Origin: Ligilactobacillus ceti DSM 22408
GTDB taxonomy: Bacteria; Bacillota; Bacilli; Lactobacillales; Lactobacillaceae
Direction: 5' to 3'
Length of the DNA: 64,000 bases
Assembly (NCBI RefSeq): GCF_000423245.1
Contig: NZ_KE383993.1
Span: forward strand, 702,159 to 766,158
Position numbers and translations under genes: made by a program. The number at the start of each line of letters is the position of its first letter. Position 1 is the stretch's first letter. The notes under the pieces were generated by a model. It made no database searches and had not been told where the DNA came from. It worked only from the letters and a program-made list of their open reading frames with translations. Of this stretch, positions 17,245 through 29,130 are shown in pieces.

Positions 17245-18198
17245 TTATTCTCCTGTATCTGTGGCTGCAATGGCATCTAACTTAGCAATATATTCTTCAA
17301 TTTGACTTTCGTCAGTAATTAGGGCGCCACTTGCTAAAGGATGACCCCCACCTTGATATTCTTTGGCTAATTCATTGATGACTGGTCCTTTCGAACGAAT
17401 CCGCAAACGATAACTCCCATCATCTTGTTGAACGAATACTGTCCAACAAACAACATCTTCAATCTTTCCAATCAAAGGTACAACAGACGCTGTACTAGCA
17501 TCACCTAATTCAAAACTAGCTAATGTATCTTGATTTAAAATAACATACGCTGCATTATGCGGTGTAAATTGTAAATTATCTAAAACATAAGCCGACAAAT
17601 GTGCTACTGGCAATGTAATATCATCTAATTTACGATTAATTTTCGCAATATCAATTCCTTGATCCATTAATAAAGCTGTCATTCGCATTGTTTCGCTTGT
17701 TGTCGAATTATACATAAAACGACCTGTATCACCCACAATACCGGCATATAATTTCGCTGCTGCTTCCGGAGTTAATTTTAACTCACCTTGTGAACTATTA
17801 ACTAAATCCACAATCATCTCGGAACAACTAGAGGCTTTATCATTAACCCACATTAAATCTCCATATGGTTCATCATTAGGATGATGATCAATTTTTAAAA
17901 GATAAGAACCTAAATCATAACGTTGATCATCAATTCTAGGCGCATTGGCAGTATCTGTAACAATCACTAAAGCACCTTCATATTGTTCATCACTAATTTC
18001 TTCAGGCTGATCGATCCAACGTAACCCTTTAATATCTTTCCCAACTAAATAAACAGTTTTCATTGGGAAACTTGCCCGAATGACATCAGCTAAGCCGCCT
18101 TGTGATCCATATGCATCAGGATCTGGTCTTTGATGACGGTGAATGATAATTTTATCGTATTGTTTAATTAAAGCAATAATTTTTTGTTTAATATCCAT
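17245..18198 (-). CDS. nrnA: Bifunctional oligoribonuclease / pAp phosphatase NrnA (DHH family)
   Basis: Degrades short oligoribonucleotides and dephosphorylates pAp. The 317-residue protein has the DHH-DHHA1 architecture: IHRHQRPDPDAYGSQGGL about residues 19-36, TDTANAPRID about 81-90, the DHH signature KIDHHPNDEPYGD about 104-116, and the C-terminal DHHA1 motif GGGHPLASG about 283-291. AAGGAG precedes the ATG by 5 bases. Its pairing with an RNA helicase gene one base downstream suggests a joint role in RNA turnover. Confidence 0.93.
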   Translation of the reverse strand: MDIKQKIIALIKQYDKIIIHRHQRPDPDAYGSQGGLADVIRASFPMKTVYLVGKDIKGLRWIDQPEEISDEQYEGALVIVTDTANAPRIDDQRYDLGSYLLKIDHHPNDEPYGDLMWVNDKASSCSEMIVDLVNSSQGELKLTPEAAAKLYAGIVGDTGRFMYNSTTSETMRMTALLMDQGIDIAKINRKLDDITLPVAHLSAYVLDNLQFTPHNAAYVILNQDTLASFELGDASTASVVPLIGKIEDVVCWTVFVQQDDGSYRLRIRSKGPVINELAKEYQGGGHPLASGALITDESQIEEYIAKLDAIAATDTGE

Positions 18199-18236
18199 TA
18201 TATCTCCTTGGTTTCATTTCTTAATTAATTTATCTC

Positions 18237-18268
18237 GTTCAATAATTAATGTTCAACAATTAAGTATA
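18237..18268 (-). promoter_or_regulatory. nrnA promoter with tandem repeats at the start site
   Basis: An extended -10 TGGTATACT is present (-10 at 18263-18268 on the minus strand) without a good -35. Directly downstream, around the expected start of transcription, two copies of AATT-R-TTGAAC occur (18237-18247 and 18251-18261, period 14). They could be an operator for an unidentified regulator. Confidence 0.4.
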
Positions 18269-18304
18269 CCACAAATTACAACAGTTTCCGTCTTTTATCT
18301 GTAA

Positions 18305-19390
18305 TTAAACTGAATCCCATAGTGGTAATTGCAAATTTTCTTGCTCTTTTTCAGCTAAATTAGTTACTGTTAAGCCTAATAAACGTAAATCTAATTGTTC
18401 TAATTCAATTTCTGAAAATAATCTTTGAGCATGCTGATATAATTCTTCGGGATCGTTTGCTAAATAAGTTGTTTGTGTATATCTTTTAGTAATCGTTTCA
18501 TATTGTTGATTACGAACTTTAATAACTAATGTTTTACCTTGTCTTTGGTCTAATTGTAATCTTTCGCTAACACGTGTTGCTTGCCGTCGTAATTGATTCT
18601 CTACATCAGCTCGTGTTGTTAATCCAGCAGCATATGTTCTTTCGCTACTATATGATTTTCTTTGACGTTTTCCTTGAACTTTTCTTTGATCAATTCCTCG
18701 AATTTGTTGATAAAAAACATGTCCCATTTTTCCAAAGTGCCGAATCAAATCTAATTCTTCCCATTGACTTAAATCAGCACCGGTTTGAATTCCTAATTCT
18801 TTCATTTTTAAAGCTGTTTTTTTACCCACACCACGAAACGCAGCGATTTCTAACGGATATAAAAAATCTTTCACATCATCAGCTTTAATTATCGTAATCC
18901 CAATCGGTTTACAATACTCTGAACCCATTTTGGCTAAAAATTTATTATAAGACACACCAACCGAAGAAGTTAATCGTAACTCTGCATAAATTTGGTGTTG
19001 TAACATCCGCGCCAAAACCAAAGATGATTCAATTCCTTTTTTATTATCTGTCACATCCAAATAAGCTTCATCAAAAGCAATTGGTTCTACTTGATCAGTA
19101 TATTCATGTAATATTTTATGAAAAGCTTGTGAAACAGCTTTATATTTTGTGAAATCAGGTGGTTGAAAAATCGCTGTCGGACAAAGTTCTAATGCTTCTT
19201 GAGCTGTCATCGCTGAATGCACACCTGATTGACGCGCTACATAATTCGCAGTCGCTACCACCCCACGCCCGCGAGTTTTCCTAGGGTCTTGAGCAATAAT
19301 GACTGGTTGATTTTGATATTGCGGATGATCACGCATTTCAATAGCTGCATAAAAAGCATCCATATCAATATGCAATATTTTTCTTTCCAC
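18305..19390 (-). CDS. dinB: DNA polymerase IV (Y-family)
   Basis: Translesion polymerase. The 361 residues include DMDAFYAAIE (metal-binding Asp) near the start, the steric and nucleotide-binding VVATANYVAR region, the catalytic DEAYLDVT about residues 103-110, SVGVSYNKFLAK about 140-151, a helix-hairpin-helix GVGKKTALKMKELGI and the little-finger domain. The start is taken at the GTG 19388-19390 because AGAGG is 8 bases upstream; a GTG three codons earlier overlaps that site. A possible -10 TATAAT lies at 19414-19419. No LexA-type box was recognised. Confidence 0.94.
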   Translation of the reverse strand: MERKILHIDMDAFYAAIEMRDHPQYQNQPVIIAQDPRKTRGRGVVATANYVARQSGVHSAMTAQEALELCPTAIFQPPDFTKYKAVSQAFHKILHEYTDQVEPIAFDEAYLDVTDNKKGIESSLVLARMLQHQIYAELRLTSSVGVSYNKFLAKMGSEYCKPIGITIIKADDVKDFLYPLEIAAFRGVGKKTALKMKELGIQTGADLSQWEELDLIRHFGKMGHVFYQQIRGIDQRKVQGKRQRKSYSSERTYAAGLTTRADVENQLRRQATRVSERLQLDQRQGKTLVIKVRNQQYETITKRYTQTTYLANDPEELYQHAQRLFSEIELEQLDLRLLGLTVTNLAEKEQENLQLPLWDSV

Positions 19391-19429
19391 CTGTATCACC
19401 TCTTTTCAATTTTATTATAAACTTTTTAC

Positions 19430-19473
19430 TGCAAAATAAAAAAGATCAAGTTACTATCGGCAACTTGATCTTT
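19430..19473 (-). terminator. zwf terminator
   Basis: A perfect 12-bp stem AAAGATCAAGTT (19441-19452) with complement 19462-19473, running into T6 on the minus strand, 11 bases beyond the zwf stop. Confidence 0.88.
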
Positions 19474-19483
19474 AGTTATATTT

Positions 19484-20947
19484 TTATTGTACTGGATTAA
19501 ATTCCCAATGATTACCATCTTTAGCTAATAATTCATCAGAACATTTTGGTCCCATTGTTCCCGGTAGATAATTTGGAAAATCAGCTGGTTCTAAATCCCA
19601 AACGTGACGAATTGCATCAACAAATCGCCAAGAGTAATTTACTTCTTCCCAATGAGTGAAGTTAGTTGCATCACCTAATAAAGCATCTAACAATAATTTT
19701 TCATATGCTTCTGGGATATTTTCTTTAGTTTCAATATCATGTAAATGACTTAAATTAATACTTTCAGTATGGAATCCAGGTTTGACCTCTTTAGCATTAA
19801 TACGTAAATTCAAACCTTCTTGTGGATCAACGTTAATTGTTAACATATTAGCTTGCATACCACTATCTTTAAAAATATTAGTTGGTACTTGCTTAAAGAC
19901 AATATCAATCCGTGTTGTTTTAACAGCCATTCGTTTCCCTGTTCTAATATAAATAGGCACATCAGAAAAATTCATATTATCAACATATAATTTACCGGCC
20001 ACAAAAGTTTCAATATTCGAATCTTCTGCCGTATCCTTTTCTTCACGATACCCCTTCATATCACCCAAGCCAGCATATTGTCCGCGAACAAAATTTTCAT
20101 TAATTTCTTCAGGTGTTGAATAAACTTTCAATGCTTTTAAAGCACTTATTTTTTCACGACGAATATCTACATCATTAAATGAAATCGGTGCATTCATTGT
20201 TAATAAAGCTACAATTTGTAAAATATGATTTTGTACCATATCTCTTAAAGCCCCGGCAGTTTCATAATATCCCGCACGTTCTTCCACACCTAGAGCTTCA
20301 CTTAAAGTAATTTGAATATTATCAATATAACGATTATTCCATAAAGCGGAAAAAATATTATTGCCAAAACGAATAGCTGAAATATTTTGAATCATCTCTT
20401 TACCAAGATAATGATCGATTCTAAAAACAGATTCTTCTGGGAAATATTTTTCAATTTCCTTATTTAAAATTTGTGCACTTGCTAAATCGCGCCCAAATGG
20501 TTTTTCAATAATTAAACGATTATAGCCATGATCAGTTACAATATTTTCTGTCTTAAGATAACGAGATATTTCACCAAAGAATCGTGGTGACATCGCTAAA
20601 TAAAAGAGTCGATTACCACAAAGTGCATATTTCTTATCGAGTTCATCAGCTAATTTTTGTAATGTCTTATAATGTTCCACATCACTAACATGATGAGCTT
20701 GGTAATAAAAATGACTTACGAAATCATCAGCAACTTTTTCTGATAAATATAAATCCTTAATAGATTCTTTAACAACGTTGCGATAATGTTCATCGCTCCA
20801 TTCACGCCGTGCTGTTCCAATAACAGCAAATTTATTTTGTAAATATCCTTTTTGATATAAGCGGAATAATGATGGATATAGCTTTCTTTTGGCTAAATCT
20901 CCTGTTCCACCAAAAATAATAAAAAGCGCTTTTTGTTCGTTATTCAT
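19484..20947 (-). CDS. zwf: Glucose-6-phosphate 1-dehydrogenase
   Basis: Oxidises glucose-6-phosphate to 6-phosphogluconolactone with NAD(P)+, the entry to the oxidative pentose phosphate or phosphoketolase route. The 487-residue protein has the Rossmann motif FGGTGDLAKRKLYPS at residues 11-25 and the active-site RIDHYLGKEMIQ about 168-179. Start ATG at 20945-20947 gives the family-like MNNEQKALFIIFGG; in-frame TTG and GTG codons upstream are possible because AAGTGGTG is 12 bases away. It pairs metabolically with the 6-phosphogluconolactonase gene at 56886. Confidence 0.96.
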   Translation of the reverse strand: MNNEQKALFIIFGGTGDLAKRKLYPSLFRLYQKGYLQNKFAVIGTARREWSDEHYRNVVKESIKDLYLSEKVADDFVSHFYYQAHHVSDVEHYKTLQKLADELDKKYALCGNRLFYLAMSPRFFGEISRYLKTENIVTDHGYNRLIIEKPFGRDLASAQILNKEIEKYFPEESVFRIDHYLGKEMIQNISAIRFGNNIFSALWNNRYIDNIQITLSEALGVEERAGYYETAGALRDMVQNHILQIVALLTMNAPISFNDVDIRREKISALKALKVYSTPEEINENFVRGQYAGLGDMKGYREEKDTAEDSNIETFVAGKLYVDNMNFSDVPIYIRTGKRMAVKTTRIDIVFKQVPTNIFKDSGMQANMLTINVDPQEGLNLRINAKEVKPGFHTESINLSHLHDIETKENIPEAYEKLLLDALLGDATNFTHWEEVNYSWRFVDAIRHVWDLEPADFPNYLPGTMGPKCSDELLAKDGNHWEFNPVQ

Positions 20948-20990
20948 GTGTTTGGGCACCACTTTCAAATTATTTCTTTTCAGATAATTA

Positions 20991-21051
20991 AATTACTTTT
21001 TATAAGTAATTCATCAAAGTTATATATATTTTAACACATTTTTAAAAACAA
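20991..21051 (-). promoter_or_regulatory. zwf promoter and leader dyad
   Basis: TTGTTT (21046-21051), 17 bp, TATATA (21023-21028). The -35 lies in the T-rich tail of the acc operon terminator. In the transcribed leader an AATTACTT/AAGTAATT inverted repeat with a 5-base loop occurs at 20991-21011; it may be an operator or a leader hairpin. Confidence 0.5.
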
Positions 21052-21095
21052 AAAATAGAGTTTCACTTTCTTTTTACTAGTGAATACCCTATTTT
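21051..21095 (-). terminator. accBCDA operon terminator
   Basis: AAAAATAG/CTATTTTT outer stem and TTCACT/AGTGAA inner stem separated by an internal loop; followed on the minus strand by a T-rich tail that overlaps the zwf -35. Confidence 0.75.
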
Positions 21096-21107
21096 TAATT
21101 TTTATTT

Positions 21108-21890
21108 TTAAAATTTACGAAAACGTGCTTTTCGTTTCGCAATCAATTCTGATTTATTCATTTCTTTTAAATTATTTATCTCTTGACTTAAGGTTGCAGA
21201 AATAGCTTGATATAAACTTTCACGATGTTCATTTTCAGGAATAATTCCATCAATTACACCTTGTTTATATAATTCAACTGGCGTTAATTTCATAGCTTCA
21301 CTTGCTTGAGCGACTTTTTTTACATCTTTCCATAAAATAGTCGCAAAACCTTCTGGGGATAATACAGAATAAATACTATTCTCTAACATCCAAACACGAT
21401 CTCCACAAGCTAAAGCTAAGGCTCCACCACTACCGCCTTCACCATAAATAATAGTAATAATCGGCACTGCTAATGTACTTAATTCTAATAATTCAGTCGC
21501 CAAAGCTAAGCCTTGACCTTTTTCTTCGGCTTCTTGCCCTGGATAAGCTCCTGGTGTATTGATAAAAATAATAACTGGTCGTTGAAATTTTTCAGCTTGT
21601 TGCATCAAACGTAAAGCTTTATGATAACCCGCTGGTGTCGGACAACCAAAATGGCGTGCTTGTTTTTCACTTGGTGTTGTACCTTTATCAGTCGCAATTA
21701 CCGTCACAGGTTGGCCTTCAAAAGTAGCTAACCCACCAATAATCGCTAAATCATCAGCATAACGACGATCTCCATGAATTTCAAAAAAGTCAGTAAATAA
21801 ACCCGTGATTAATTCATGGGCTGTTACTTTTTCCTGACTTCGAGCTGCTTTTACAATCTCGAAAGCTGTTTTATTTTCAATCTCAATCAT
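21108..21890 (-). CDS. accA: Acetyl-CoA carboxylase carboxyltransferase subunit alpha
   Basis: With AccD transfers CO2 from carboxybiotin to acetyl-CoA to form malonyl-CoA. The 260 residues carry the ACCA core: FFEIHGDRRYADD, GGLATFEGQPVTVIATDKG, INTPGAYPG and IIYGEGGSGGALALACGD. Start ATG at 21888-21890 follows AGAGGG by 9 bases; a TTG three codons earlier is too close to it. Last gene of accB-accC-accD-accA, 18 bases after accD. Confidence 0.95.
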   Translation of the reverse strand: MIEIENKTAFEIVKAARSQEKVTAHELITGLFTDFFEIHGDRRYADDLAIIGGLATFEGQPVTVIATDKGTTPSEKQARHFGCPTPAGYHKALRLMQQAEKFQRPVIIFINTPGAYPGQEAEEKGQGLALATELLELSTLAVPIITIIYGEGGSGGALALACGDRVWMLENSIYSVLSPEGFATILWKDVKKVAQASEAMKLTPVELYKQGVIDGIIPENEHRESLYQAISATLSQEINNLKEMNKSELIAKRKARFRKF

Positions 21891-21908
21891 AAATCTCAAC
21901 CCTCTTTT

Positions 21909-22745
21909 CTAATGAAATTTCAAAAGCCACGCTAATTTTTCTTTTTGTTGTTCACGGGCTATAATGGCATCAATAAAACCATTTTGTAATAATGTCTCGG
22001 CATCTTGTAGATTTTCTGGAATTTTTTGTTTCATTGTTTGTTCAATAACACGTTTTCCAGCAAATCCAATTAAAGCATGCGGTTCAGCTATAATTAAATC
22101 ACCTTGCATCGCAAAACTAGCAGTTACCCCACCGGTTGTTGGATCTGTTAAAACGACAATATATAACAATCCGGCAGCACTGTGCTCACTTACAGCACCG
22201 GAAATTTTCGCCATTTGCATTAACGAAAAAATACCTTCCTGCATCCGAGCACCACCTGAAGCTGTATATAATACAACTGGTAATTTTTCTTGTGTCGCCC
22301 GTTCAAATAAACGGGTAATCTTTTCTCCAGTCACAGTCCCTAAAGATCCCATAATAAAATTCGGATCCATAATACCTAAAGCGCATTTTTGCTGTTCTAT
22401 TATAGCACATCCCGTTAAAATAGATTCATTCAATTGCGTTGCAGTTTGTGCTTTAGCTAATTTTTCTTCATAATTAGGAAAATCTAAAGGATTAATATCA
22501 GTTTTTAAATCAGCATCCCATTCTTCAAAATCCTCAGCTAACCAGCGCAAACGTTCTTGTGCTGAAATCCGAAAACCATACTGACAATGTGGACAAGTTT
22601 GATATTGCCCTAGTTCTTTGTAAAAGAAATCTTGTTGACATTTAGGACATTTTTTAAATGTTCCTTTAGGGATTTTAGCTTGCTGATGTTTATTCGCTTT
22701 AATATGTTTGTTAGATAACGTATTATCTTGCTCAAATAGTTGCAT
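21909..22745 (-). CDS. accD: Acetyl-CoA carboxylase carboxyltransferase subunit beta
   Basis: The 278-residue beta subunit has the N-terminal zinc finger [22 protein letters not shown] (cysteines about residues 33, 36, 52, 55) and the crotonase-like core with [12 protein letters not shown] about 153-164 and [13 protein letters not shown] about 195-207. Its start lies 14 bases inside the 3' end of accC, so translation is coupled. AccA and AccD form the alpha2-beta2 carboxyltransferase. Confidence 0.95.
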   Translation of the reverse strand: MQLFEQDNTLSNKHIKANKHQQAKIPKGTFKKCPKCQQDFFYKELGQYQTCPHCQYGFRISAQERLRWLAEDFEEWDADLKTDINPLDFPNYEEKLAKAQTATQLNESILTGCAIIEQQKCALGIMDPNFIMGSLGTVTGEKITRLFERATQEKLPVVLYTASGGARMQEGIFSLMQMAKISGAVSEHSAAGLLYIVVLTDPTTGGVTASFAMQGDLIIAEPHALIGFAGKRVIEQTMKQKIPENLQDAETLLQNGFIDAIIAREQQKEKLAWLLKFH

Positions 22746-24111
22746 CGCTCTCTCTTCTCTTCCATTTCGTTAAAAATTCTTTTTCTAAATAGTCGGTACT
22801 CACATTACCCGCTAAAAAGTCAGGATTATTCAACACTCCTAAGTGGAATTTTTGATTAGTATCAATACCTTTAATTACCAATTCTGCCAATAAACGTTTT
22901 ACTTTTTCGATAGCAGCTGGACGATCTTCACCTAAAGCAATCACTTTAGCAATCATCGCATCATAATACGGGGTAATTTGACCACCTGCATATAAATCAG
23001 TATCTATCCGCATACCTAAATTTCCAACCGGTAAATATAAATAATCAATTGTTCCCGTTGATGGCATAAAATCTCGAACGGGATTTTCAGCATTAATACG
23101 GCATTCTATCGCATGACCTAATATTTTAATATCTTCTTGCTGAAATGGCAAGTCCTCACCAGCAGCAACTTTCACTTGTAATTTAACTAAATCAATTCCT
23201 GTCACCATTTCAGTAACTGTATGTTCTACTTGAATACGGGTATTCATTTCTAAGAAATAAAAATTATGATCTTGATCCATTAAGAATTCTAACGTTCCTG
23301 TATTTTGATAATCCAGTGTTTCAGCAGCTTTCAATGTAATCGCACCTAATTGATCACGTTCTGCTTGCGTTAAAAACTGACACGGACTTTCTTCAATCAT
23401 TTTTTGTTTGTTTCTTTGAATTGAACAATCACGTTCTGGAAAATAAACTCGATGACCTGCATTATCACAGAAAAATTGAACTTCAATATGTTTCACATTT
23501 TCTAACACTTTTTCCAAATACATCCGATCGTCACCAAAAGCACTTTGCGCTTCACTGCGTGCTTTTTCATAAGCTAGTGTTAATTCATTTTCATTGGCTA
23601 CGCGACGAATCCCACGTCCACCACCACCAGCAACCGCTTTTAATAAAATTGGATAACCAACTTCTTTAGCCACCGCTTTAGCATGAGCTATATCTGTTAA
23701 ATAACCTTGGCTCCCTGGAATAACAGGTACTCCACTTTGTAACATCTGCATTCTAGCATTCGCTTTATTCCCCATTAGTTCAATTGTTTCGGAACGTGGA
23801 CCAATAAATGTTATTTGACAAGCTTCACACATTTCGACAAATTGACTATTTTCTGCTAAAAAACCAAAACCAGGATGGATGGCTTCTGCCCCAGTCCCGA
23901 TTGCGGCAGCGAGAATATTTTGCATATTTAAATATGAATCCTGGGGATGTTCACTACCTACACACACTGCTTCATCAGCTAACTGAACATGTAAGCTATT
24001 ACGATCGACAGTTGAATAGATTGCAACTGTTTTAATGCCAAGTTCTTTTAAGGAACGGATAATCCGTACGGCAATTTCACCTCGATTAGCCACTAATACT
24101 TTTGCAAACAT
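22732..24111 (-). CDS. accC: Acetyl-CoA carboxylase biotin carboxylase subunit
   Basis: ATP-dependent carboxylation of the biotin on AccB. The 459 residues contain the N-terminal biotin carboxylase domain ([20 protein letters not shown]), the ATP-grasp glycine loop GGGGRGIRR about residues 163-171, [19 protein letters not shown] and the [17 protein letters not shown] segment about 287-303. Length is normal. Gap of 19 bases to accB. No fabZ gene is interposed, unlike many lactobacillar acc/fab clusters. Confidence 0.96.
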   Translation of the reverse strand: MFAKVLVANRGEIAVRIIRSLKELGIKTVAIYSTVDRNSLHVQLADEAVCVGSEHPQDSYLNMQNILAAAIGTGAEAIHPGFGFLAENSQFVEMCEACQITFIGPRSETIELMGNKANARMQMLQSGVPVIPGSQGYLTDIAHAKAVAKEVGYPILLKAVAGGGGRGIRRVANENELTLAYEKARSEAQSAFGDDRMYLEKVLENVKHIEVQFFCDNAGHRVYFPERDCSIQRNKQKMIEESPCQFLTQAERDQLGAITLKAAETLDYQNTGTLEFLMDQDHNFYFLEMNTRIQVEHTVTEMVTGIDLVKLQVKVAAGEDLPFQQEDIKILGHAIECRINAENPVRDFMPSTGTIDYLYLPVGNLGMRIDTDLYAGGQITPYYDAMIAKVIALGEDRPAAIEKVKRLLAELVIKGIDTNQKFHLGVLNNPDFLAGNVSTDYLEKEFLTKWKRRESDATI

Positions 24112-24130
24112 TTTTTTACCTGCCTTATAT

Positions 24131-24556
24131 TTACTCTATCATTTGATCAATTTTAAATAACGGTTGATCATATTCAACTAATTCTTCATCACTCACTAAA
24201 ATTTGAGTAATAACACCGCTTTTTGTACTACGAATTTCAGTCATAACTTTCATCGCTTCAATAATGCAGACTACATCATTTTCTTTCACAAACGTTCCAA
24301 CTTCAACAAAAGGAGCTGCTGTTGGCTCTGGTTGAAGATAGATACTACCAACCATGGGTGCTTTGATGTAATTAGCTTTAGCTGTTTCTTCGCATAATTG
24401 ATTATTTTCAATGTTTTCTTGTTGTTTACTATCTGTTAGACGTGATGTTTCATTTTTATTTAAATACAACTTAAAATCATCAATTTGTAAATCTAATTCA
24501 CGTATTTCAGAATTAGTAAAATCTTCAATGATTTTTTGGATTTCTTGAAAGTCCAC
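24131..24556 (-). CDS. accB: Biotin carboxyl carrier protein of acetyl-CoA carboxylase
   Basis: Carries biotin between the two half-reactions. The 141-residue protein has an N-terminal helical DFQEIQKIIEDFTNSEIRELDLQ segment, a Glu/Asn-rich linker and the C-terminal biotinyl domain (residues about 65-141) with the acceptor lysine in IEAMKVM about residue 107. Start is GTG with GAGG 10 bases upstream. First gene of the accBCDA operon; a short non-fab operon arrangement. Confidence 0.94.
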   Translation of the reverse strand: MDFQEIQKIIEDFTNSEIRELDLQIDDFKLYLNKNETSRLTDSKQQENIENNQLCEETAKANYIKAPMVGSIYLQPEPTAAPFVEVGTFVKENDVVCIIEAMKVMTEIRSTKSGVITQILVSDEELVEYDQPLFKIDQMIE

Positions 24557-24596
24557 TATTTCACTTCCTCATCTTATCTTTTAATTTCAACGTTCC

Positions 24597-24624
24597 ATTA
24601 AAATGTTCCTATATATTTTCTCAA
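24597..24624 (-). promoter_or_regulatory. Probable accB operon promoter
   Basis: TTGAGA (24619-24624), 16 bp, TTTAAT (24597-24602), about 40 bases before accB. A direct repeat of TTTAAAGTT lies further upstream (about 24662-24680). No FabT or FapR consensus operator was recognised. Confidence 0.45.
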
Positions 24625-24682
24625 AAAAAGCTTATTCTGACAACAATTCTTCATCAGAACTTTAAAAACTTTAAATAATTTC

Positions 24683-24729
24683 AACAATTAAAAAAAGACG
24701 TTAACCAATTTTCATTGGTCACGCCTTTT
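24683..24729 (-). terminator. Terminator of the mutS-to-yajC operon
   Basis: A stem formed by AAAAGACGTTAACCAAT and ATTGGTCACGCCTTTT (two mismatches) with a TTTC loop, ending on the minus strand in T7, 11 bases past the yajC stop. Confidence 0.82.
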
Positions 24730-24740
24730 GAAAGTTAAAT

Positions 24741-25103
24741 TTATTCTTTGTCAGCAGGTTTTTCTTCGACGATTTCTTCTACTGTTTCAACAACTTCTTC
24801 TTTAACTTCTGGTTTAACTTCTGGTGTTACAGCAGCTGTTTTGCTGATAACATTACGAATTGCAGGAATATCAAAAACTAAGTATACGCCTTCGCAATCT
24901 AATGTAACTGTTTTGTTTTCGCGATCGATACTATCAATCACACCATGTAAACCACCGATTGTAATAACTTCATTACCACGGCTAAGTCCATCCATCATTT
25001 CTTGACGAGCTTTTTGTTGTTTCTTTTGTGGTCTGAGCATCATAAAGTACATTACAAGCATCAAGACAACAAACATACCAATTGTTGTAAATGTTGAATT
25101 CAT
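24741..25103 (-). CDS. yajC: Preprotein translocase subunit YajC
   Basis: Small membrane partner of SecDF/SecYEG. The 120 residues have one N-terminal membrane segment (about 6-21, IGMFVVLMLVMYFMMLRPQ), the conserved basic RPQKKQQKARQEM, the YajC core (GNEVITIGGLHGVIDSID) and an acidic tail rich in Glu and Val. ATG at 25101-25103 is 9 bases after AAGGAG, whereas an ATG three codons earlier abuts it. 85 bases after tgt; the standard tgt-yajC order. Confidence 0.93.
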   Translation of the reverse strand: MNSTFTTIGMFVVLMLVMYFMMLRPQKKQQKARQEMMDGLSRGNEVITIGGLHGVIDSIDRENKTVTLDCEGVYLVFDIPAIRNVISKTAAVTPEVKPEVKEEVVETVEEIVEEKPADKE

Positions 25104-25188
25104 TCGTGTCATCTCCTTAAAATATATAGGTTACTTAATTACTTTATCAAAATTGAAAACAAGTTACTAGTATTTTAACCAAAATTAT

Positions 25189-27392
<2,204 letters not shown>

Positions 27393-27415
27393 TATATTCA
27401 CCTTTCTTACTACTC

Positions 27416-28432
27416 TTATTCTTGCTGATTAGGATTAATTAATCCTAGATGTTGGTAAGTTTTATCTGTTACCATCCGGCCTCGTGGTGTTCTTTTTAAA
27501 AATCCACTTTGCATTAAATAGGGTTCTAACATATCAGCTACTGTTTCTGTTTCTTCCCCAATATTAGCTGCTAATGTCGTTAAACCGACCGGTCCACCAC
27601 CATATAATTCAATCATTGTTAATAATAATTTGTGATCAGTTTCATCAAGACCACATTCATCAACACGCAATAAATTCAAAGCGTATTCCACAATTTCTAA
27701 ATCAATGGTTGTTTTATCTGAGACTTGAGCAAAATCACGAACACGTTTTAATAATCGATTAGCAATTCTAGGCGTGCCTCGTGAGCGACGTGCAATTTCT
27801 AATGCACCTCGCGGATCAATTTTTGTATCAAACACTTCAGCTGAACGACAAATAATTGCCGTTAATTCTGCTTCTGTATAATACTGCATATGCCCAATAA
27901 TGCCAAATCTTCCACGCAACGGAGCTGATAAAATCCCAGCTCTGGTAGTTGCACCAATGAGCGTAAATGGCGGTAACGGAAAATGAACAGGATGGGCTGT
28001 TTCTCCTTGTCCAACAATAATATCAATAAAATAATCTTCCATCGCCGAATATAATATTTCTTCTACAGCTTTGGGGAGCCGATGAATTTCATCAATAAAC
28101 AAAATAGTTCCAGGCTCCAATTCATTTAAAATTGCAACTAAATCACCAGGGCGCTCAATCGCTGGACCGGTTGTTGTTTTCACCGCCACTTGCATCTCAT
28201 TAGCAATTACTGTAGCTAACGTTGTTTTACCTAAACCAGGTGGTCCATACAATAACACGTGATCCAAGGCTTCTTGTCGATCTTGCGCAGCTTTAACATA
28301 CACTGTGATTTCTTGTTTAATTTTTTCTTGCCCAATATATTGGGCAAAAGTTTGGGGCCGGAGACTTAACTCACTAGCCATTTCAGTTAAATCATTATTC
28401 TCTATTGAAACAAGTCGTTCTGTTGAATCCAT
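27416..28432 (-). CDS. ruvB: Holliday junction branch migration helicase RuvB
   Basis: AAA+ motor driving branch migration with RuvA. The 338 residues include [17 protein letters not shown] near the N-terminus, Walker [12 protein letters not shown] about residues 64-74, Walker [10 protein letters not shown] about 115-123, sensor 1 GATTRAG and the C-terminal winged helix with [17 protein letters not shown] precedes the ATG. 21 bases after ruvA. In Firmicutes RecU, outside this window, usually serves as resolvase. Confidence 0.96.
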   Translation of the reverse strand: MDSTERLVSIENNDLTEMASELSLRPQTFAQYIGQEKIKQEITVYVKAAQDRQEALDHVLLYGPPGLGKTTLATVIANEMQVAVKTTTGPAIERPGDLVAILNELEPGTILFIDEIHRLPKAVEEILYSAMEDYFIDIIVGQGETAHPVHFPLPPFTLIGATTRAGILSAPLRGRFGIIGHMQYYTEAELTAIICRSAEVFDTKIDPRGALEIARRSRGTPRIANRLLKRVRDFAQVSDKTTIDLEIVEYALNLLRVDECGLDETDHKLLLTMIELYGGGPVGLTTLAANIGEETETVADMLEPYLMQSGFLKRTPRGRMVTDKTYQHLGLINPNQQE

Positions 28433-28453
28433 CTTCTCCCCTCCTTTGAAATT

Positions 28454-29065
28454 TTATTTTAACATAACTAATTTTAATGCTTGTCGTAAAAATTCATCTG
28501 TGGATTTACCATTGAAATCAGTTAATTTTTTAGCAATTTTTTTAACTTCTGTCTTTGTATAACCTAATGCTAATAAAGCTTCACTACATTCTTGTAAATA
28601 TGGTGAACTAGCTGTCAAATTCAAATCTAACCCTTGTTGCCCTAATAAAGTTTGACTTGCTTGAACTTCATCTAATTTACCTTTTAAATCTAAAATAATT
28701 TGTTGAGCTGTTTTCTTACCAATTCCTGGGAATTTCACTAAATAACCCACATCATCAGCATTAATCGCTCCAACTAACCCTTGATGGTCTTCATTCGCTA
28801 AGATTGCTAACGCACTTTTCGGACCAATCCCGGAAACACTTAATAATTTTAAAAACAATTGTTTTTCAAGCATATCATAAAAACCAAATAATGTAATTGC
28901 ATTATCACGCACAGCTTGATAAATATAAATTGTTTTAATATCCGTTGTGCTCTCTTGATAACGAAAAGGATTAGCTACATATACTTGATAACCAATTCCG
29001 TTAACTTCAACTACAATATAATAAGGCGTTACTTTCGTAATTACCCCTGTAAAATATTCATACAT
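28454..29065 (-). CDS. ruvA: Holliday junction DNA helicase RuvA
   Basis: Junction-binding tetramer that loads RuvB. The 203-residue protein has the N-terminal OB fold ([30 protein letters not shown]), two helix-hairpin-helix motifs ([16 protein letters not shown] and [23 protein letters not shown]) and a C-terminal three-helix domain ([21 protein letters not shown]). AAAGTGG precedes the ATG. 65 bases after mutL. Confidence 0.95.
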   Translation of the reverse strand: MYEYFTGVITKVTPYYIVVEVNGIGYQVYVANPFRYQESTTDIKTIYIYQAVRDNAITLFGFYDMLEKQLFLKLLSVSGIGPKSALAILANEDHQGLVGAINADDVGYLVKFPGIGKKTAQQIILDLKGKLDEVQASQTLLGQQGLDLNLTASSPYLQECSEALLALGYTKTEVKKIAKKLTDFNGKSTDEFLRQALKLVMLK

Positions 29066-29130
29066 TATATAACCACTTTCTTATCGCTTCCGCAAATAAA
29101 CTTCATTCCAAATTGTATCATAATTTGATT

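Noticed and set aside
21964-22473. 169-codon open frame on the plus strand opposite accD
   Set aside because: Lies wholly inside accD, has no ribosome binding site or recognisable family, and its composition (Cys, Ser and Pro rich) is that of a complement frame.
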